A stretch of 64,000 nt of DNA from Emydura subglobosa (GCA_007922225.1 ML679969.1:14753999-14817998), one strand, 5' to 3'. Shown: positions 47,966-59,758, counted from the stretch's first letter. Program-made: numbers and translations. Notes: generated by a model from the sequence alone, not told the origin.

Positions 47966-48830
47966 GCAGTTAAGCTGGTTCTGAAGTGCTGTAGATGGAT
48001 GGAGGGAAATTTCTCTTTGACCCATAAGGTGATCAAAATATTGCACTGAAGCATGAAGTTGTCATTATTTTATTTTTGTACTTCGCTATTTTAAACAGAT
48101 ACTTGAATAACTCCTGGGGGCGGGGAAAAATGGAACATAATTTGTTAAATGAACTCCTGACCTAGCTAAATACTGCTGCTACAGGGAGGATGGCTGCAAA
48201 CTGCTGCAGGTGGTAAGTGTTAAGTCAACCGTTTCCTTTAAAAGTGCTCAGAAGAACATATTATCTGGCCTTCGAAATCTCTCTGTGCCCTTGAAAATAT
48301 TGATGGGTGAAGACAATGATGCTGTGAGTTAACAGCAGCACTGCCTCAGATAACGAATGCTAACTCCTCTTTAGCTTTTATTAACCACATATATCATGTG
48401 ACACAGCAGCTGGGAAGATGTCAAAAAAAAAAAAATCAATAATGAGGACTCTGCAGTTATGGGGAACAATCAGGAAATTTAAATTGTGTCTATTGCTAAC
48501 TTTTTAAAAAGCCCAAATATTTAAGGAGGCCTGGCTAGACAGGATGGGGATCTTTTCAGCAGGATGCACGTCTCAGATTTTTTTTCATTTCTTTGCTTTT
48601 GGTTTTTCCCTTTGGTGATTAGTATGGTGGGATGATTTTCGAGAGAATGCCATTGACAGGGTTTTGTGGACAAGTTCTGGATCTGAGTTCAGAATTTTTT
48701 CCTCTACGAACTCTTGCAGTGAGGCATTTTTGCAGGCAGGAGCAACCCTAAAAGAACAAAAGCCACATCCACTTCCATCGCAGGGATTCAAGAGAGAACT
48801 TTGGCCTAAGTCTGGTTGTTGGGCTTGGAG
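47966..48830. other. Unique sequence, no gene seen
   Basis: It includes an A run at about 48422-48434 and a T run at about 48579. No gene was recognised. Confidence 0.5.
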
Positions 48831-48912
48831 TGTGGCTGGTGTTGAGTGGCCTGTGATACACAGGAGGTCAGACTAATGATTTGATGATCCCTTCTGGGCT
48901 TAAATTCAGTGA
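48831..48912 (+). mobile_element. CR1 LINE 3' tip
   Basis: 'gtggcctgtgatacacagga' is followed by 'ggtcagactaatgatttgat' and 'gatcccttctgggcttaaat'. This is the terminal CR1 3' UTR only, so the copy is very strongly 5'-truncated. Confidence 0.75.
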
Positions 48913-50989
48913 CTTTCTAGGTTGAAAAAAGATCATTTGCAGAGAGAGCTTCCACTCTGTGTGTGCGACCATATCCAAGCTACAAAGAGCTGATATCATG
49001 GTTGGCTCCAAGAAAAGAATGAGCAGTGAAGCCTTCCAAGAGATCTGGAAATCCCCAAATGGGTTTGTTGGGATTGTACGGATTATGGAAATGGACGAGA
49101 TCTCTTAGGGCACCTGCTCCCATGAAGGACTGTTCTCTCTATAGGCTATCTTTGAGTGCTTTGTCCTGTGTAGTTTTGAAAGACTCCAGTAATGACTCCC
49201 TTCCACTCCTTCTTTTGGATTGAGGAACAATAGAAAAAGAACCAGGGCAGAAATTATTCTCCCTAGGCCCAACCCTGTGTAGAGTGATGGTAGCTTAAAA
49301 GGACCAGAAATGTTCCTTTGCTGGATGGGGAAGTTTCTCCACGGGCAGGAGGGTTACGTCAGTGGTGGGAGGAGGCAAAACTGCAGCACACAGCACCATG
49401 GGAATTTGGGCAGTGCATTCACCCCAGGCAGTTGTGGACAAGCCCCTGTAATTTAGTCAGCCACCCTGGGCTGCCTAAATTATGCTGGGGGCCCTTCGGC
49501 TCCTAGAACTGTGCAGAATTGAGAGGACATAGAAGTGCCTTAACCTCATCCTATCCTGTCTCCCCCTTAGCTGCAAGTTTTCTGTTGTGCCTCTTACAGA
49601 ATCAGTATAAAATTAAAATTGCACCCCTGGAACTAACTTTCTTTAAAATTGCTTTTAAAAAGTGTCCACTTGACTTCTGTCTTTGCCATCTAAATGGAAA
49701 TTTCCCTTTGATTGGCATTTTGTTCACTCACAGCACTGTGCCCCGGCTGCTGATGCCTATATCACGCCCGGATTTTATAGCTCCTGGTGCTCTACAGATC
49801 TAGAAGTTTTTGATCAAACTATAAATTATCATCAAACGTGAAGTAAAGAAGAGCTTAGGGCCCAGACGTGGTTTGTGTCAGACTTGACGGCTTTATTAAA
49901 GTTTTAATATTCTCTTCACCTCTAGCTAATCTTCCAGTCATTATGACTAGGAGGTGGGGAAAATTAAACTGACAAGATCATCAGCACTAGGCCTGAAACT
50001 TCTTAAAATGAAAATGTTCACATCTGTAGTCACTTCAGAGCCACTATCTTGTCCTATTCAGGAGATGTCATCTCTACCAACATTAGAGAAACACAAAGGA
50101 AACTGAGAAGGAATATTAGTGACTGCCCGTGGCGAAAATTATAGGCTGTAACATACTGGGCTCATCCAGGATCAAAATTCTGTCTTCCAAATGCAAAAAT
50201 CTAGACTGTTTGGTGGAAGGAACAGAATGAAATGGAGAGTAAAGTTTGAGAGTAACTATTTCGTGACTCATGGAGATAAAATTTAGTAATGTCACGGAAG
50301 CTCTGGCTCTCAGACTGAGTTTTTGGAAAGAAAACAGGAATATTTAGAAAATCAGACACAAGCCACACTCATCCCATTTCAGGAGGACTGGGTGGGGGAG
50401 GAGGACGCACTTATTTGATTCATGGAAAAGTTTGTTCCTTTGGTCCATTAACCTGGATTCCAGGGAAGACTCTATACAAGCAAGCTCTTGGAACACCTGC
50501 TACAGTTAAAATCAATTCTGTCTTCAGTTCTAAACTCTTTTTAGTTGCTCGTGATGTTCTCAAACAAATTCATTTTGTGCAGAATTTTTCCATATTTTTT
50601 CTCAGCTCAAAAATGTAAATGTTTATGGGATGTTTGAGCTGAATCAGGTCAGCCATTTTTGTGTTACTAAAGCGAGGGGAAGATTACACTTCTAATATGT
50701 TCTAAACAGAAGTTCAGTGCCCAGACCACTTTAAGTAGAAACACCAAACTTGTCTCACTTTGCTGATCTCAGAGAGACTTAAAATCAGTCCAAAAATAGA
50801 CATTCAGGAATTTTAAAGTTGGGCAGCATTCACTGTTTCCATGCAGACATTACATATTTTTATCTGCTTTCTATAACTCATTTTTAAGGAATGACTTCCA
50901 AGGGGTGCACCTGCTAACATCAAACCTTCATAACTTTACAACTATTGAAACAATTTTCTTCAAACCTTTGTAGATTTCATTGAGACTTA
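48913..50989. other. Unique sequence, no gene seen
   Basis: About 2 kb with no recognised repeat. Frames up to 94 codons are not protein-like. Confidence 0.5.
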
Positions 50990-51809
50990 ATCATAGAGAT
51001 TTGCTCCTGGACACCTGGGCTCAAGGACAGCTGGTTCAATGGGACCATGGAGCAAAGAACATAGGCCAGATTTACTGGATGGGAGACTCTGTCCTGGGAA
51101 GAAATCTCTCTAAAAATGATTTGAGGGTCATGGTGTATAATGAGCTAAACACGAGCTCCCCGTGTGATGCTGTGGTCAAAAGAGCTTATGTGATTCTGGA
51201 ATGCATAAACAGGGGAATCTTGAGTAGGAGTAATGAGGTTATTTTACCTCTATATTTGGCATTGGTGAGACCACTGCTGGAATATTGTGTTCAGTTCTGG
51301 TGTCCACAATTCAAGAAGGACGTTGATCAATTGGGGATGATTCAGAGAAGAGCCATGAGACTGATTAAAGGATTTTAAAACATGTCTTGTAGTGACAGAA
51401 TCAAAGAGGTCACTCTATTTATCTTGACAAGCAGAAGGCTAAGGGGTAAATCGATTGCAGTCTATAAGTACCATCCATATTTAATATTTAATAATGTGCC
51501 CTTCAGTTTAGCAGGGAAAGGTATCAGATCATCCAATGGCGGGCAGTTGAAGCTATACCAATTCAGACTGGAAATAAGATGTACGTTTTTATCAGTCAGA
51601 GTAAATAGCCATTGAAATGATTTACCAAGGGTATTGCTGGATTTTCCATCACTGACAATTTATAAATCAAGACTGGATGTTTGTCAAAAAGATCTGTCCT
51701 AGGAATTTTGGGGGAAGGGGAAGGGGAATTTCTCTGGCCTGTGTTCTACAGGAGGTCAGACTAGATGATCACAGTGGTCCCTTCAGGATTTGGAATCTAT
51801 GAATCTGTG
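50990..51809 (+). mobile_element. CR1 LINE, ORF2 C-terminus and 3' UTR
   Basis: A single reading frame from 50980 runs to 51615, interrupted by only one stop (TAA at 51376-51378). It contains LYLALVRPLLEYCVQFWCPQ, then QRRAMRLIKGF, the stop, and then SRRLRGKSIAVYKY and FRLEIRC. These are hallmark CR1 reverse-transcriptase C-terminal words. The coding end decays after 51615, with a second stop and a visible 'DFPSLTIYKSRLDV' match. The 3' UTR has 'cctgtgttctacaggaggtc' and 'agactagatgatcacagtgg', ending at 'atctatgaatctgtgag'. The sense-strand match and the truncation are typical of a dead retrocopy. Confidence 0.9.
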
Positions 51810-53532
51810 AGTTGAGGATGGCTTATTTAATGAGGCCTCAGTCAAAGACAGCTGTATTCAAGAGGCATCACACTGAATAGCTGCAGCTCAAGGAACTTAC
51901 AGACTCTGCTGCTGAAGGCAGGGGATGGAATTTCCAGCGAAGTCTTATGACGTTGATTAGCCCCCAGCTTGCTTAGGAGATATTTGACCGTCAGTGTCTC
52001 AGGAGTACTATTCACTGTCATGTACAAGTAATGATGACATCCCAGGAAACCTCCGCTGACAGCTGTCACTGAGAAATATAGCCAATTAATCACAAAATGC
52101 CATTTCCTTCCTGGAACTGGGACCGGATAGGCATGAGAAGCATGAGATGGAAAGTACAGCAACACTGGGCCAACTAGTACAAAACAGAGCGTGTTTATTC
52201 TTAACTTGCTCTCTCTTGCTTGCCTGGGGTTGTTTGCAAAATATTGAGCAGCTCACTTAACTCAAGGTCTCTTTTTGCACAGTTAGAAGCCTTTTCTTAA
52301 ACCAAAGAAAAAGGTAACGCTTTTCATCTGCCCAATAATTACTGCTGCATCAGAATGGATTTCCGTGGCGGTGCATGTCACATCCACACGGGCCCAAAAG
52401 AACTGATCATTACTGGTGACGAAAAGAAGAGCTAAAAGAAAATGCAGGACCTTTGTTTCCAAATCACAGGCCTGGACTCAGTAAACCAGCAGTTTGGTGA
52501 TGCTGTTGCACTTGTTGAAATAGAAGAAGGGAGCAACAGATACTTGGGCAGTATGAATATTTCACCCAGCAGGAGGTAGCTATGCAATGGCCAATATTGT
52601 ATATTACACATTCTGCTGTGGAAGGTTGTCCACCAACACCCGCTGATCTGCCCATAGACTGTGGCTGATGCAGCCCGTTTCTCTCTATTGCGGACACTTA
52701 AAAAAAATCACTGCAAAAAAAAAAAAAAAAAAAAAAAGAGCAAGAAAAGAACCTATCAGTTATTATTCAGTGTCCAGCTCAGCTACTTCATCTCAGAGGG
52801 GCTGTAAAAAAAGCAAGCTTTGTGTATGCAATCCACATGTAAATCAAGCAGTGACATCCCTAGTGGTGATACCCAATGTAGCTGAATGATGAAGGGGCTG
52901 TAAATACACTATGCACCTTGGTCCGTATGTTCAATGTGAACTGGGGAGGTAACAATAAATAGTGATGTTTAGCTTTTTTTTGCCTCTTTCCTAAGATGAC
53001 CTTATACAATTGTTGAAATTCTGTAACTACAGACAACTTGCAAGAATTGTCACTTTCTTCTGTAATGTCAGTCCATATTTATTTTCCATTTATTAAGCTA
53101 AGTGACCAAAGATCCCAAACCTTCCGGCATTCAGAGTATTATTTGCACAATTTAAGGTATTAATATTTCTTTGCAGCAGAATCTCCATGTCACATCTCTT
53201 TCCTTTCACTGGACAGCAGGGTGGACCTCCACCATAAGAAAGTTACGTACAAGCACAATCAGACTACAGTCACAAGGCCATAACTTCTCTACCCCCCACG
53301 GGTTTTAGAAATTCCCTTTCCTACTTTTGGGAAAGGAAAGTTTTTTATGGCAAAAGCCCTCTTTGCATGCAGCAGCTGGCTGGAAATCACAGTCCCTAGG
53401 GCATTGACTTGTTATACACTGAGAATGGAGAATGTTGTGTGTTTAGATGAACAATCTGTTCAGTAGAAATATATTGATATTAAAGAGAGTTGGTAAAAAT
53501 GCCTTTTCATCAGAGTGAGAGAAAGAGACCCC
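51810..53532. other. Unique sequence with a 23-base poly-A
   Basis: 52715-52737 is an unbroken run of 23 A. I see no AATAAA just upstream and no recognisable retroposed gene body, so it may be a simple repeat or the tail of an unrecognised retrocopy. No exon was seen. Confidence 0.45.
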
Positions 53533-53800
53533 AGAACAGCCAGGCACTCAGCTAGGGTGTGGGAGACCCAGGTTCAGGTGTCTGATCTAGAGCAGAGACT
53601 AGAAAGAGGGTCTCCCACATCTCAGTGTAATGCCCTAATGCAGTGGTTCTCAACCTGCAGCCCGTGGGCCACTTGTGGCCCAATCAGCACACAGCTGCTG
53701 TCCACGTGATATCCTCAGGGCCATACAGGTAGTATTGGATGTGGCCCGCAATGGTAAATAGGTTGAGAACCACTGCCCTAGCCACTGGGCTGTTGTTGGG
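53533..53800. repeat. Older palindromic repeat, split by a hAT MITE
   Basis: The left arm 'cagccaggcactcagctagg' and 'gtgtgggagacccaggttca' is mirrored by 'gggtctcccacatctcagtg' and 'taatgcccta'. The arm resumes at 53776 as 'ccctagccactgggctg' after the MITE at 53641-53775. Its original centre lies at about 53585-53605. A tRNA-like 'gacccaggttcaggtg' in the left arm hints at a tRNA-derived origin. Confidence 0.55.
53641..53775. mobile_element. hAT MITE, complete, 135 bp
   Basis: The left terminal repeat 'cagtggttctcaacc' (53641-53655) and the right 'ggttgagaaccactg' (53761-53775) are perfect inverted copies of a hAT-type end. The flanking octamers 'ccctaatg' (53633-53640) and 'ccctagcc' (53776-53783) agree at 5 of 8 positions. 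They are read as a decayed 8-bp hAT target-site duplication. It has no transposase coding frame, so a transposase from another element must have moved it. Confidence 0.85.
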
Positions 53801-54639
53801 GGGAGGTGTGGGAGGGGGTAGTCTCTTGTTATCTCTCTGTCTTTTTCACCAAAAGGTTTCATTTATGCTCTGCATTGTTACACAAACAAAATGTCAGAAC
53901 CTTGATTTTTGTGTGTGAGACTTGGAATTTTTTCCCAAGGTTTTCCAGCCAGCCTCAATATTAAGGGATGGAATTTTCTTCAGCCCAGTGGAACTCTTAG
54001 GCTTACTGTTGCTGAACTGGGAATAAATTCTTAAGTACAGTAATTGTCATGTACAGACAGGGTCTTCTTTCATGGTCCCAGCATCACTCTCCATTTAATC
54101 TAGGGAACTGTTCCTGACATTGCTGTGCATTTTGCATGTTGCATTTCAGCCAAGAACCCTGATTTCTCCAGAAGCATGTTTCTCATCAACAGTGAGTCAT
54201 GCACAGACCATTACTAATAGGGGCCACCTGCTCTTGGTCCCATGTGTGCCACTCTCTTGTGTACATGGGAAGAGAGCTCTCCAATAATAGGCAGGCTGCC
54301 AGCTTGTGAGTGACCATGAACTCATCGCCTCCAACAATTGCACAAACACATCCTGTACCTCTTGTGTGCTAGCCAACTCAAAGTTTGAAGATCAGAGTAG
54401 TTTGAAAAAGGAGAACAAAGACTATGTGATAGGGCTTTGGCAGCCTCTTGCTATGTCGCCATGATGCAGTCAAATGTCCTACAGGGGGATTACAGCAGCA
54501 TCTTGTACTTGCATTCTTCAAGGCATCGGTGACCCATTAATGCACAACAGTTTATTGGCTTTTAGTTCATCCTTTGGTGTTCTGGGCAGGTGTGAATGAC
54601 AAGCATAGTCACTGCTTTGCCTGGCTGACATCACCCCCA
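53801..54639. other. Unique sequence, no gene seen
   Basis: No repeat or coding signal recognised. Confidence 0.5.
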
Positions 54640-55320
54640 TTTTGAACTCTTTGGGGGAAGGTAAACTAAGCTGTTTGCTTAACATGGTCTTTGACATGAT
54701 AAAAAGGAAAATTGTGCAGTGACCTTAACTGACATGGAAAAAAATCAAATCCATTTCAAATTCATTGAGCATGAAGGATATTTTTTGACATTTGAGAGAG
54801 AAAAGTTTTGCATAAACATAGTTTTTCATCATCATGTTGTATTACCCAGAAACCATATATTATAAATGCCACAGCAGTTATGAATGGCAATAATGCCATT
54901 AAAATAGTTCAACCAGCGTACATTGATTTTACTGAAAATGCCCATATCTACAGCTGCTTCTGCAAGGACCTATTTTAAAACGGAAATTAAGCTTTGAGTG
55001 CTAATTTGCTTAAAATAACTATGGAGTTTCTATTGTTTTAAATTGAAAAAACAAATAAACACATGGAAGATGTGATTTTGACTAATGAGTGCAAACTTCA
55101 TATGATTTTTTTAATATACAATTATGGATGAACCAATTATATGAGTGCATCCTATTTATATTGTAAAGCATGTCTGCATGTTTACACAATTATATTTCAG
55201 TTCTGAAATCCAGCAGTTTAGTCAGAGTTATAAATGAACACTTTGAAACCACTTTATTTTGCAGGACACTAATAACTGTTTAATAAATACGTGAATGCAG
55301 ATTCATCCATTACATTAGTG
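54640..55320. other. AT-rich repeat-free block, possible conserved non-coding element
   Basis: About 680 bases of complex AT-rich DNA free of recognised repeats and of ORFs over 60 codons. Words such as 'ttgcataaacatag', 'tatgaatggcaataatgcca', 'gctaatttgcttaaaataac' and 'atgtttacacaattat' are POU-, homeodomain- and forkhead-like. This texture is common in long-range enhancers of gene deserts. There is no direct evidence of function. Confidence 0.35.
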
Positions 55321-55446
55321 TACCCCGCTGCTCCGTCCACTTGACTGCAAGGAGAACATATTGGTTATTTGGATCAAGTCAATACCTTTGCCATGGGCCA
55401 TTTTAATGCCAACCTGTTATACTTTCAGTATTGGCAATGACCTGAC

Positions 55447-55492
55447 AAAATATATATATATTATATATATGTGGGATCACACACACACACAG
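55447..55492. repeat. (TA)n then (CA)n microsatellite
   Basis: An interrupted TA tract, 'atatatatatattatatata', is followed after a short spacer by 'cacacacacacacag'. Confidence 0.85.
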
Positions 55493-55913
55493 CATTACAG
55501 GTGTTCTGCAGTTGTTGAGTGATTGTGGTTGTTAGTGAATGATCAATATAGCATTGACTGTGCAGAACAACAGGCTAATGCCTTTTGATAGTGATACCAC
55601 AGTGTTCTGTGGTAGGATAGTGATGATAAGATACAGGTGATGGTTAAGGGGTGCAGTTCTCATTTCCAGCACATACAGAACTCTCAATGTCGTGCCAAAT
55701 GCATGAGAGACATTTTACTCTTGTTTCAACAGTGACTGTCTTTATTTCTGTTGGCTATCAGGGTATCGGCATCACCAAAACTCTTTTATTTAAGATTTAA
55801 GAATTCATTCTTCCCAAACACCACTCAGGCTTCACAGGCTTCTCTCCTACTCTATGTTATTTGCATGAAAGATCTGATGCAAACTATATCTGTGTTGCCT
55901 TTAATGGAGCAGC
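55493..55913. other. Unique sequence, no gene seen
   Basis: No repeat or coding signal recognised. Confidence 0.5.
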
Positions 55914-55933
55914 TCACTCCCCCTCTAGTGGCT
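55914..55933 (-). promoter_or_regulatory. CTCF-like site
   Basis: 'cactccccctctagtggctt' resembles the reverse CTCF core (CnCCCTCTAGTGGC). The motif points to the minus strand. It is a motif match only. Confidence 0.3.
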
Positions 55934-55961
55934 TAATGCTTTTCATGCTTTACTAGGCCTA

Positions 55962-56640
55962 GTTAGCTTCATAGACATACAGAGAGTATAGATGGAAAAT
56001 ACCCAGTAGGGCATCTAATCCCCCCTTGCTAAGGTAAATCATACCACTTCATTGTCCAGGCTAGTTTTAAAAGTAAAGGGGATTCCACCACTTCCTCCTG
56101 AGAGATTATTCAGACTATTCCACACTGTAACAGGTCCCATAGAAAGGAAATTTCTCCTGGTATACAATCCAGTTTTCCCCTATTTTAAATTCCTCCAAAT
56201 GACTCTTAGTTACATCCCTTTACACGCCCTAAAGAATTTTTCTTCCTTCTTGGTGTTTGCACCTTTCAAGACTTATGAAGTCTTGTCCATTCATCCGGGC
56301 CTGGTTTTGAAAGGTGCTGAGCACTGAATTCAGCAAGAGCTCAGCACTTCTTGACAATCAGGCCATTCATCAGCATTTGGTCCTGCTCTCAGACATGATG
56401 CAAATTAAATAAGCTCCAGGACCCTCTTTCCAGAACTCTACTCCTTTCTGTGGTTCCCCTCGGAACTAGTTTCAGGATGCCACTGTCTTTCTAGTAACCA
56501 TGCACCTAGCAGGGAATACAGCATTCTAGGTATGGTCACACCAGACCAATAGGCAGAGACTATTACCTCCCTTTCCTGTGGCATGAAACTTCTGATGTGG
56601 AGTCTGACATTACAATGGCCTTTCCTCCTATGCACTCTTG
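55962..56640 (-). mobile_element. CR1 LINE 3' end, reverse, split by a small palindrome
   Basis: Left part: 'ttcatagacatacagagagt' at the 3' tip, then 'ggggattccaccacttcctc', 'ggaaatttctcctggtatac' and 'ttcttggtgtttgcaccttt' are the reversed CR1 3' UTR and C-terminal coding end. Right part: the minus-strand frame at 56635-56438 includes EREVIVSAYWSGVTIP. This is the decayed equivalent of 'REV.LPLY.ALVRP' in CR1 ORF2. Between them sits a 67-bp palindrome with a direct repeat. The copy is dead. Confidence 0.7.
56296..56362. mobile_element. 67-bp palindromic MITE with 9-bp target duplication
   Basis: The left arm 'cctggttttgaaaggtgctg' is mirrored by 'gctcagcacttcttgacaat' plus 'cagg'. It is flanked by the identical word 'ccattcatc' at 56287-56295 and 56363-56371. 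Because the ends are shared bases, the duplication could also be read as 8 bp with one mismatch, as hAT elements make. It lies inside the CR1 and is younger than it. Confidence 0.7.
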
Positions 56641-56671
56641 CCTATTTTACAGTCCACTTTCAGCCTTAGAG

Positions 56672-56872
56672 AAAGACGGGCAAAGGCCTAGACAGGGACT
56701 TGGGACATCTGGGCTCAATTCCTGGTTCTGACACAGACTTCCTATGTAACGTTGGGAAAGTCACTTTGTCTCTGTGTCTTAGTTTCCTTCTATAAAATGG
56801 GTATGATGGCACTTTCCTATCTCACAGGGGTGCTGCAAGGATAAAAATCCATCAGTGCCAATCAAGTGCTCA
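56672..56872 (+). repeat. MIR/Core-type SINE, forward
   Basis: 'gggacatctgggctcaattc' carries the B-box region. It is followed by 'aacgttgggaaagtcacttt', 'tgtcttagtttccttctata' and 'aaatgggtatgatggc'. The post-core 'tatctcacaggggtgctgca' completes it. Confidence 0.8.
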
Positions 56873-59454
56873 GATACTTCTGTGATGAGTATCAGATAGG
56901 GGTCTCTACCAGCATTGCTACCTTTAGGATTTTGCCTCCTTTGTAATGTGTCTTTCACATTATTATTATATTTTCATTTTATCTTTTTCACAGCCTCTGC
57001 CATCAGCACACACACTGAAAATATGCATTCTGCCATCTACACATTGAGAAGACAGAAAATGTGCATTTCAGTTCTTTCACTTCCAGTGCTTTTCTTAATT
57101 AAGTAGGTGATGTTATCACTCCAACAGAGTGCCTCCCCCAGAAAACTGCAGAACCACTCTGCCTTCATGGTAATACTATTTACTTTTCCTGGAGTCAAAC
57201 TCCAGCTGCCCATCACACAGGAAATCACAGGCAAGGGCTTGGAAAGATTTAAGTTACTCAGAGGGTCAATTTTATGCCCTAAGCCTCTGACTGATTAAAT
57301 TCCCCTGATAGACTGCTGGCCCCTTTCTGCGGTCCTGGAAGGAGCCACTGCTACACACACTCTGGATCATACGCCTTTCCTTGGGACTCAGTTTCTTATT
57401 CAAGCACAACCCAAGCTGCAGGGCAGACTTGGCCTTTCCCCTACTCCACTTCCCACACCTACTTACTGGCTTTTATAATCATTTGGACTGTCTCAGCTTG
57501 GTGGTGGCTGATCAGTCCCAGCTGAAGCTGGGTTCCCAGTTAAAAAATCTCCATTTCCCAAACAGCAACCCATTTCCCGCACCACCAGCATAGTGATCTT
57601 GGATGTGAAGGGAGCTGCTTATGCCCGTGAGAGATGTGGGGAGAAGCTATGGGGAGAAGCTCATCCTGCTGCAAGGGGGATTTTGTTTCTGACTTTGTCA
57701 GCATGAGATGCTGCTGCAAATTGCTTCCTTTATTTTTATGAGCTGCTGCTACTGCGGTGGCCCCCGGCCAGCCTCAGGATTGTGGGAGCAGAAAAGGGCT
57801 TAGAGCTGACTTGCTGTCCTCCCCGCCCATGTCCTGTGCTGTGCACAGCTCAGTAAGACCCCAGGAGCTGGCTTCCAGCCTTTAAATTACAGTAAATACA
57901 CCTGACTGCATTAGTCTGCTGTCTTGAACAACCCAGTATGCTCTTCTCTAAATGGTATGAGAGCCTTGACTCATGTTTTGGTTTATGAAGCTGAATTGCA
58001 TATGAAAAACAAACAGGAACATCTGGTCCAGCTGTAGTGGCAGTAAAAATAGCAGTGGCCCACTTGATGCCATGCTCTGGCAACAGCAATTACATTACCA
58101 ACACTTCATTCACAAGAAGCTCTAACACCTGCAGCCTTACCAATAATTGGGGCATCATCAGGTTCAGTCAATAGGTGACATGATTACATTTTCATTGAAC
58201 CAGCTTTTTCATGGTCACAGCTCCAGGCAATAAGAGGCTGACAATAAAAATAATTTGTTGATGGAATGCTGATAAAACCCTGGTTATTGCAAGCAGTAAA
58301 TTAAACGTGGACACTTCCACCTTTATTTCCCACCCAGGGAACAATATCCGCTCACGCTGAACTCAGAGGCCAGGGGAGAACACAGCACAATCACTCAGTC
58401 CCCCCCCCGTCTTACCAAGAAGCTCATCAAAATTGAGGAATAATTTTGCAGAGAGATAAGAGTGTTATGGATGCTAAAACTCAAGTACCAAATTACTCCT
58501 CTCCGAGGAGATGAGTGCAGGATGCGAAGGGATTTCTTTTCCCATTTTAAATTTACGAAATTCTTGTAAACTACAAATGAAAGTAGCAACAGCAATTCCA
58601 AATGGCTGGATTCATTAAACCTTTATTTAGCCCTTAATTGTTTCAAAAGAACAATAATTTGCCTAGTGAACATGAGCTACGTGCAAACAGCATGCAGTTC
58701 CCACACAAATCTTCAGCAGTGGATTTTGGCTACTGCATTTTTTCAAGTTGCTCTGTTCTCATTTAAGTGTAAGCGTATGATTTCATCTAACTGAAAATGC
58801 AGTTTTCATAGTTCAGCCAGATGTGTTGTCTAATGCAGTATTGAAATGCATTGTATGCCACCATGTCTTGGGCATAGATAATCATAAAATTCACTGAGCA
58901 AACATGGTGTCTATAAAAATACAATTCTTTCTATAACGTTGCAGTTATTCACTTTTATACAGTCCTTACAGATACGGGACTAGAGTTTCAGACACTGTCC
59001 AAAGCACCGAGTGGGTTTTGGCCACTGTATAAATAAAAGTGATAACAATCAAGGCCATTAGTGACAAAATTTAGGTCACTAAAGGACTGACTTTGGGAGA
59101 TTCTGAGCCCCCATAGCTTCAGATAGATGAGAAACCATTGCAGATTAGACCCATGGATGTTTAAGCCTCTGATCCGAAGGTGTATTCAAGGACCTAGAAG
59201 ACCTAAACTGCAGATGCAAAATTGTACATATTTTTGTGGCTGCACCAATGGAGCGCCAGTTAAGGCTGGTTGAAAATTTGATCCATAATGTTTTCAAGTA
59301 GCCCAACATAACTGCTGCTTAACAAACTTCAAAGCATTTTCCTTACAAAAAGACGGAAAGAGGGCCTGGCTGTCTCAGCTAGCTGGCAATGTGACACAAA
59401 GCCTGTCATGGTGGTCTCCAGTTACCAGTTGAACTAGCCTAGCAGTGATCAGAG
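56873..59454. other. Unique sequence, no gene seen
   Basis: About 2.6 kb. 58080-58330 and 58600-58960 are complex, AT-leaning and repeat-free, and could be conserved non-coding DNA. A C run lies at 58402-58409. Open frames up to 79 codons are not protein-like. Confidence 0.4.
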
Positions 59455-59758
59455 AGGGGTGATGGCCTTGTCAGTGCACAAAGCCAGGACCCAGGCAAGC
59501 TGGGTTCATTTCCTGACTTTTCCACACACTCCTTTGGGCAAGTCACACAATCGCTCTGTGCCTCAGTTTCCTATCTGTAAAATGGGGATAACAACACTTC
59601 CTGTCTCCGACCTTTTGTCTTGCCCATTTAGATAGGTAGCTCTTGGGGGCAGGGACGGTCTTGTTATGTGGTGGCAAAGCACCCAGCACAATGGGACTTT
59701 GATTTCATATTGCGCCTCAAGGTTCTAGTGTAATACAAATAATAATAATGACGATGAC
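59455..59758 (+). repeat. Full-length MIR/Core SINE with (AAT)n end
   Basis: The B-box-like 'agctgggttcatttcctgac' precedes the core 'gggcaagtcacacaatcgct', 'ctgtgcctcagtttcctatc' and 'tgtaaaatggggataacaac'. The tail follows ('gataggtagctcttgggggc', 'agggacggtcttgttatg', 'agcacccagcacaatgggac'). It ends in 'aatacaaataataataatga', the usual target-primed microsatellite end. Confidence 0.85.
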
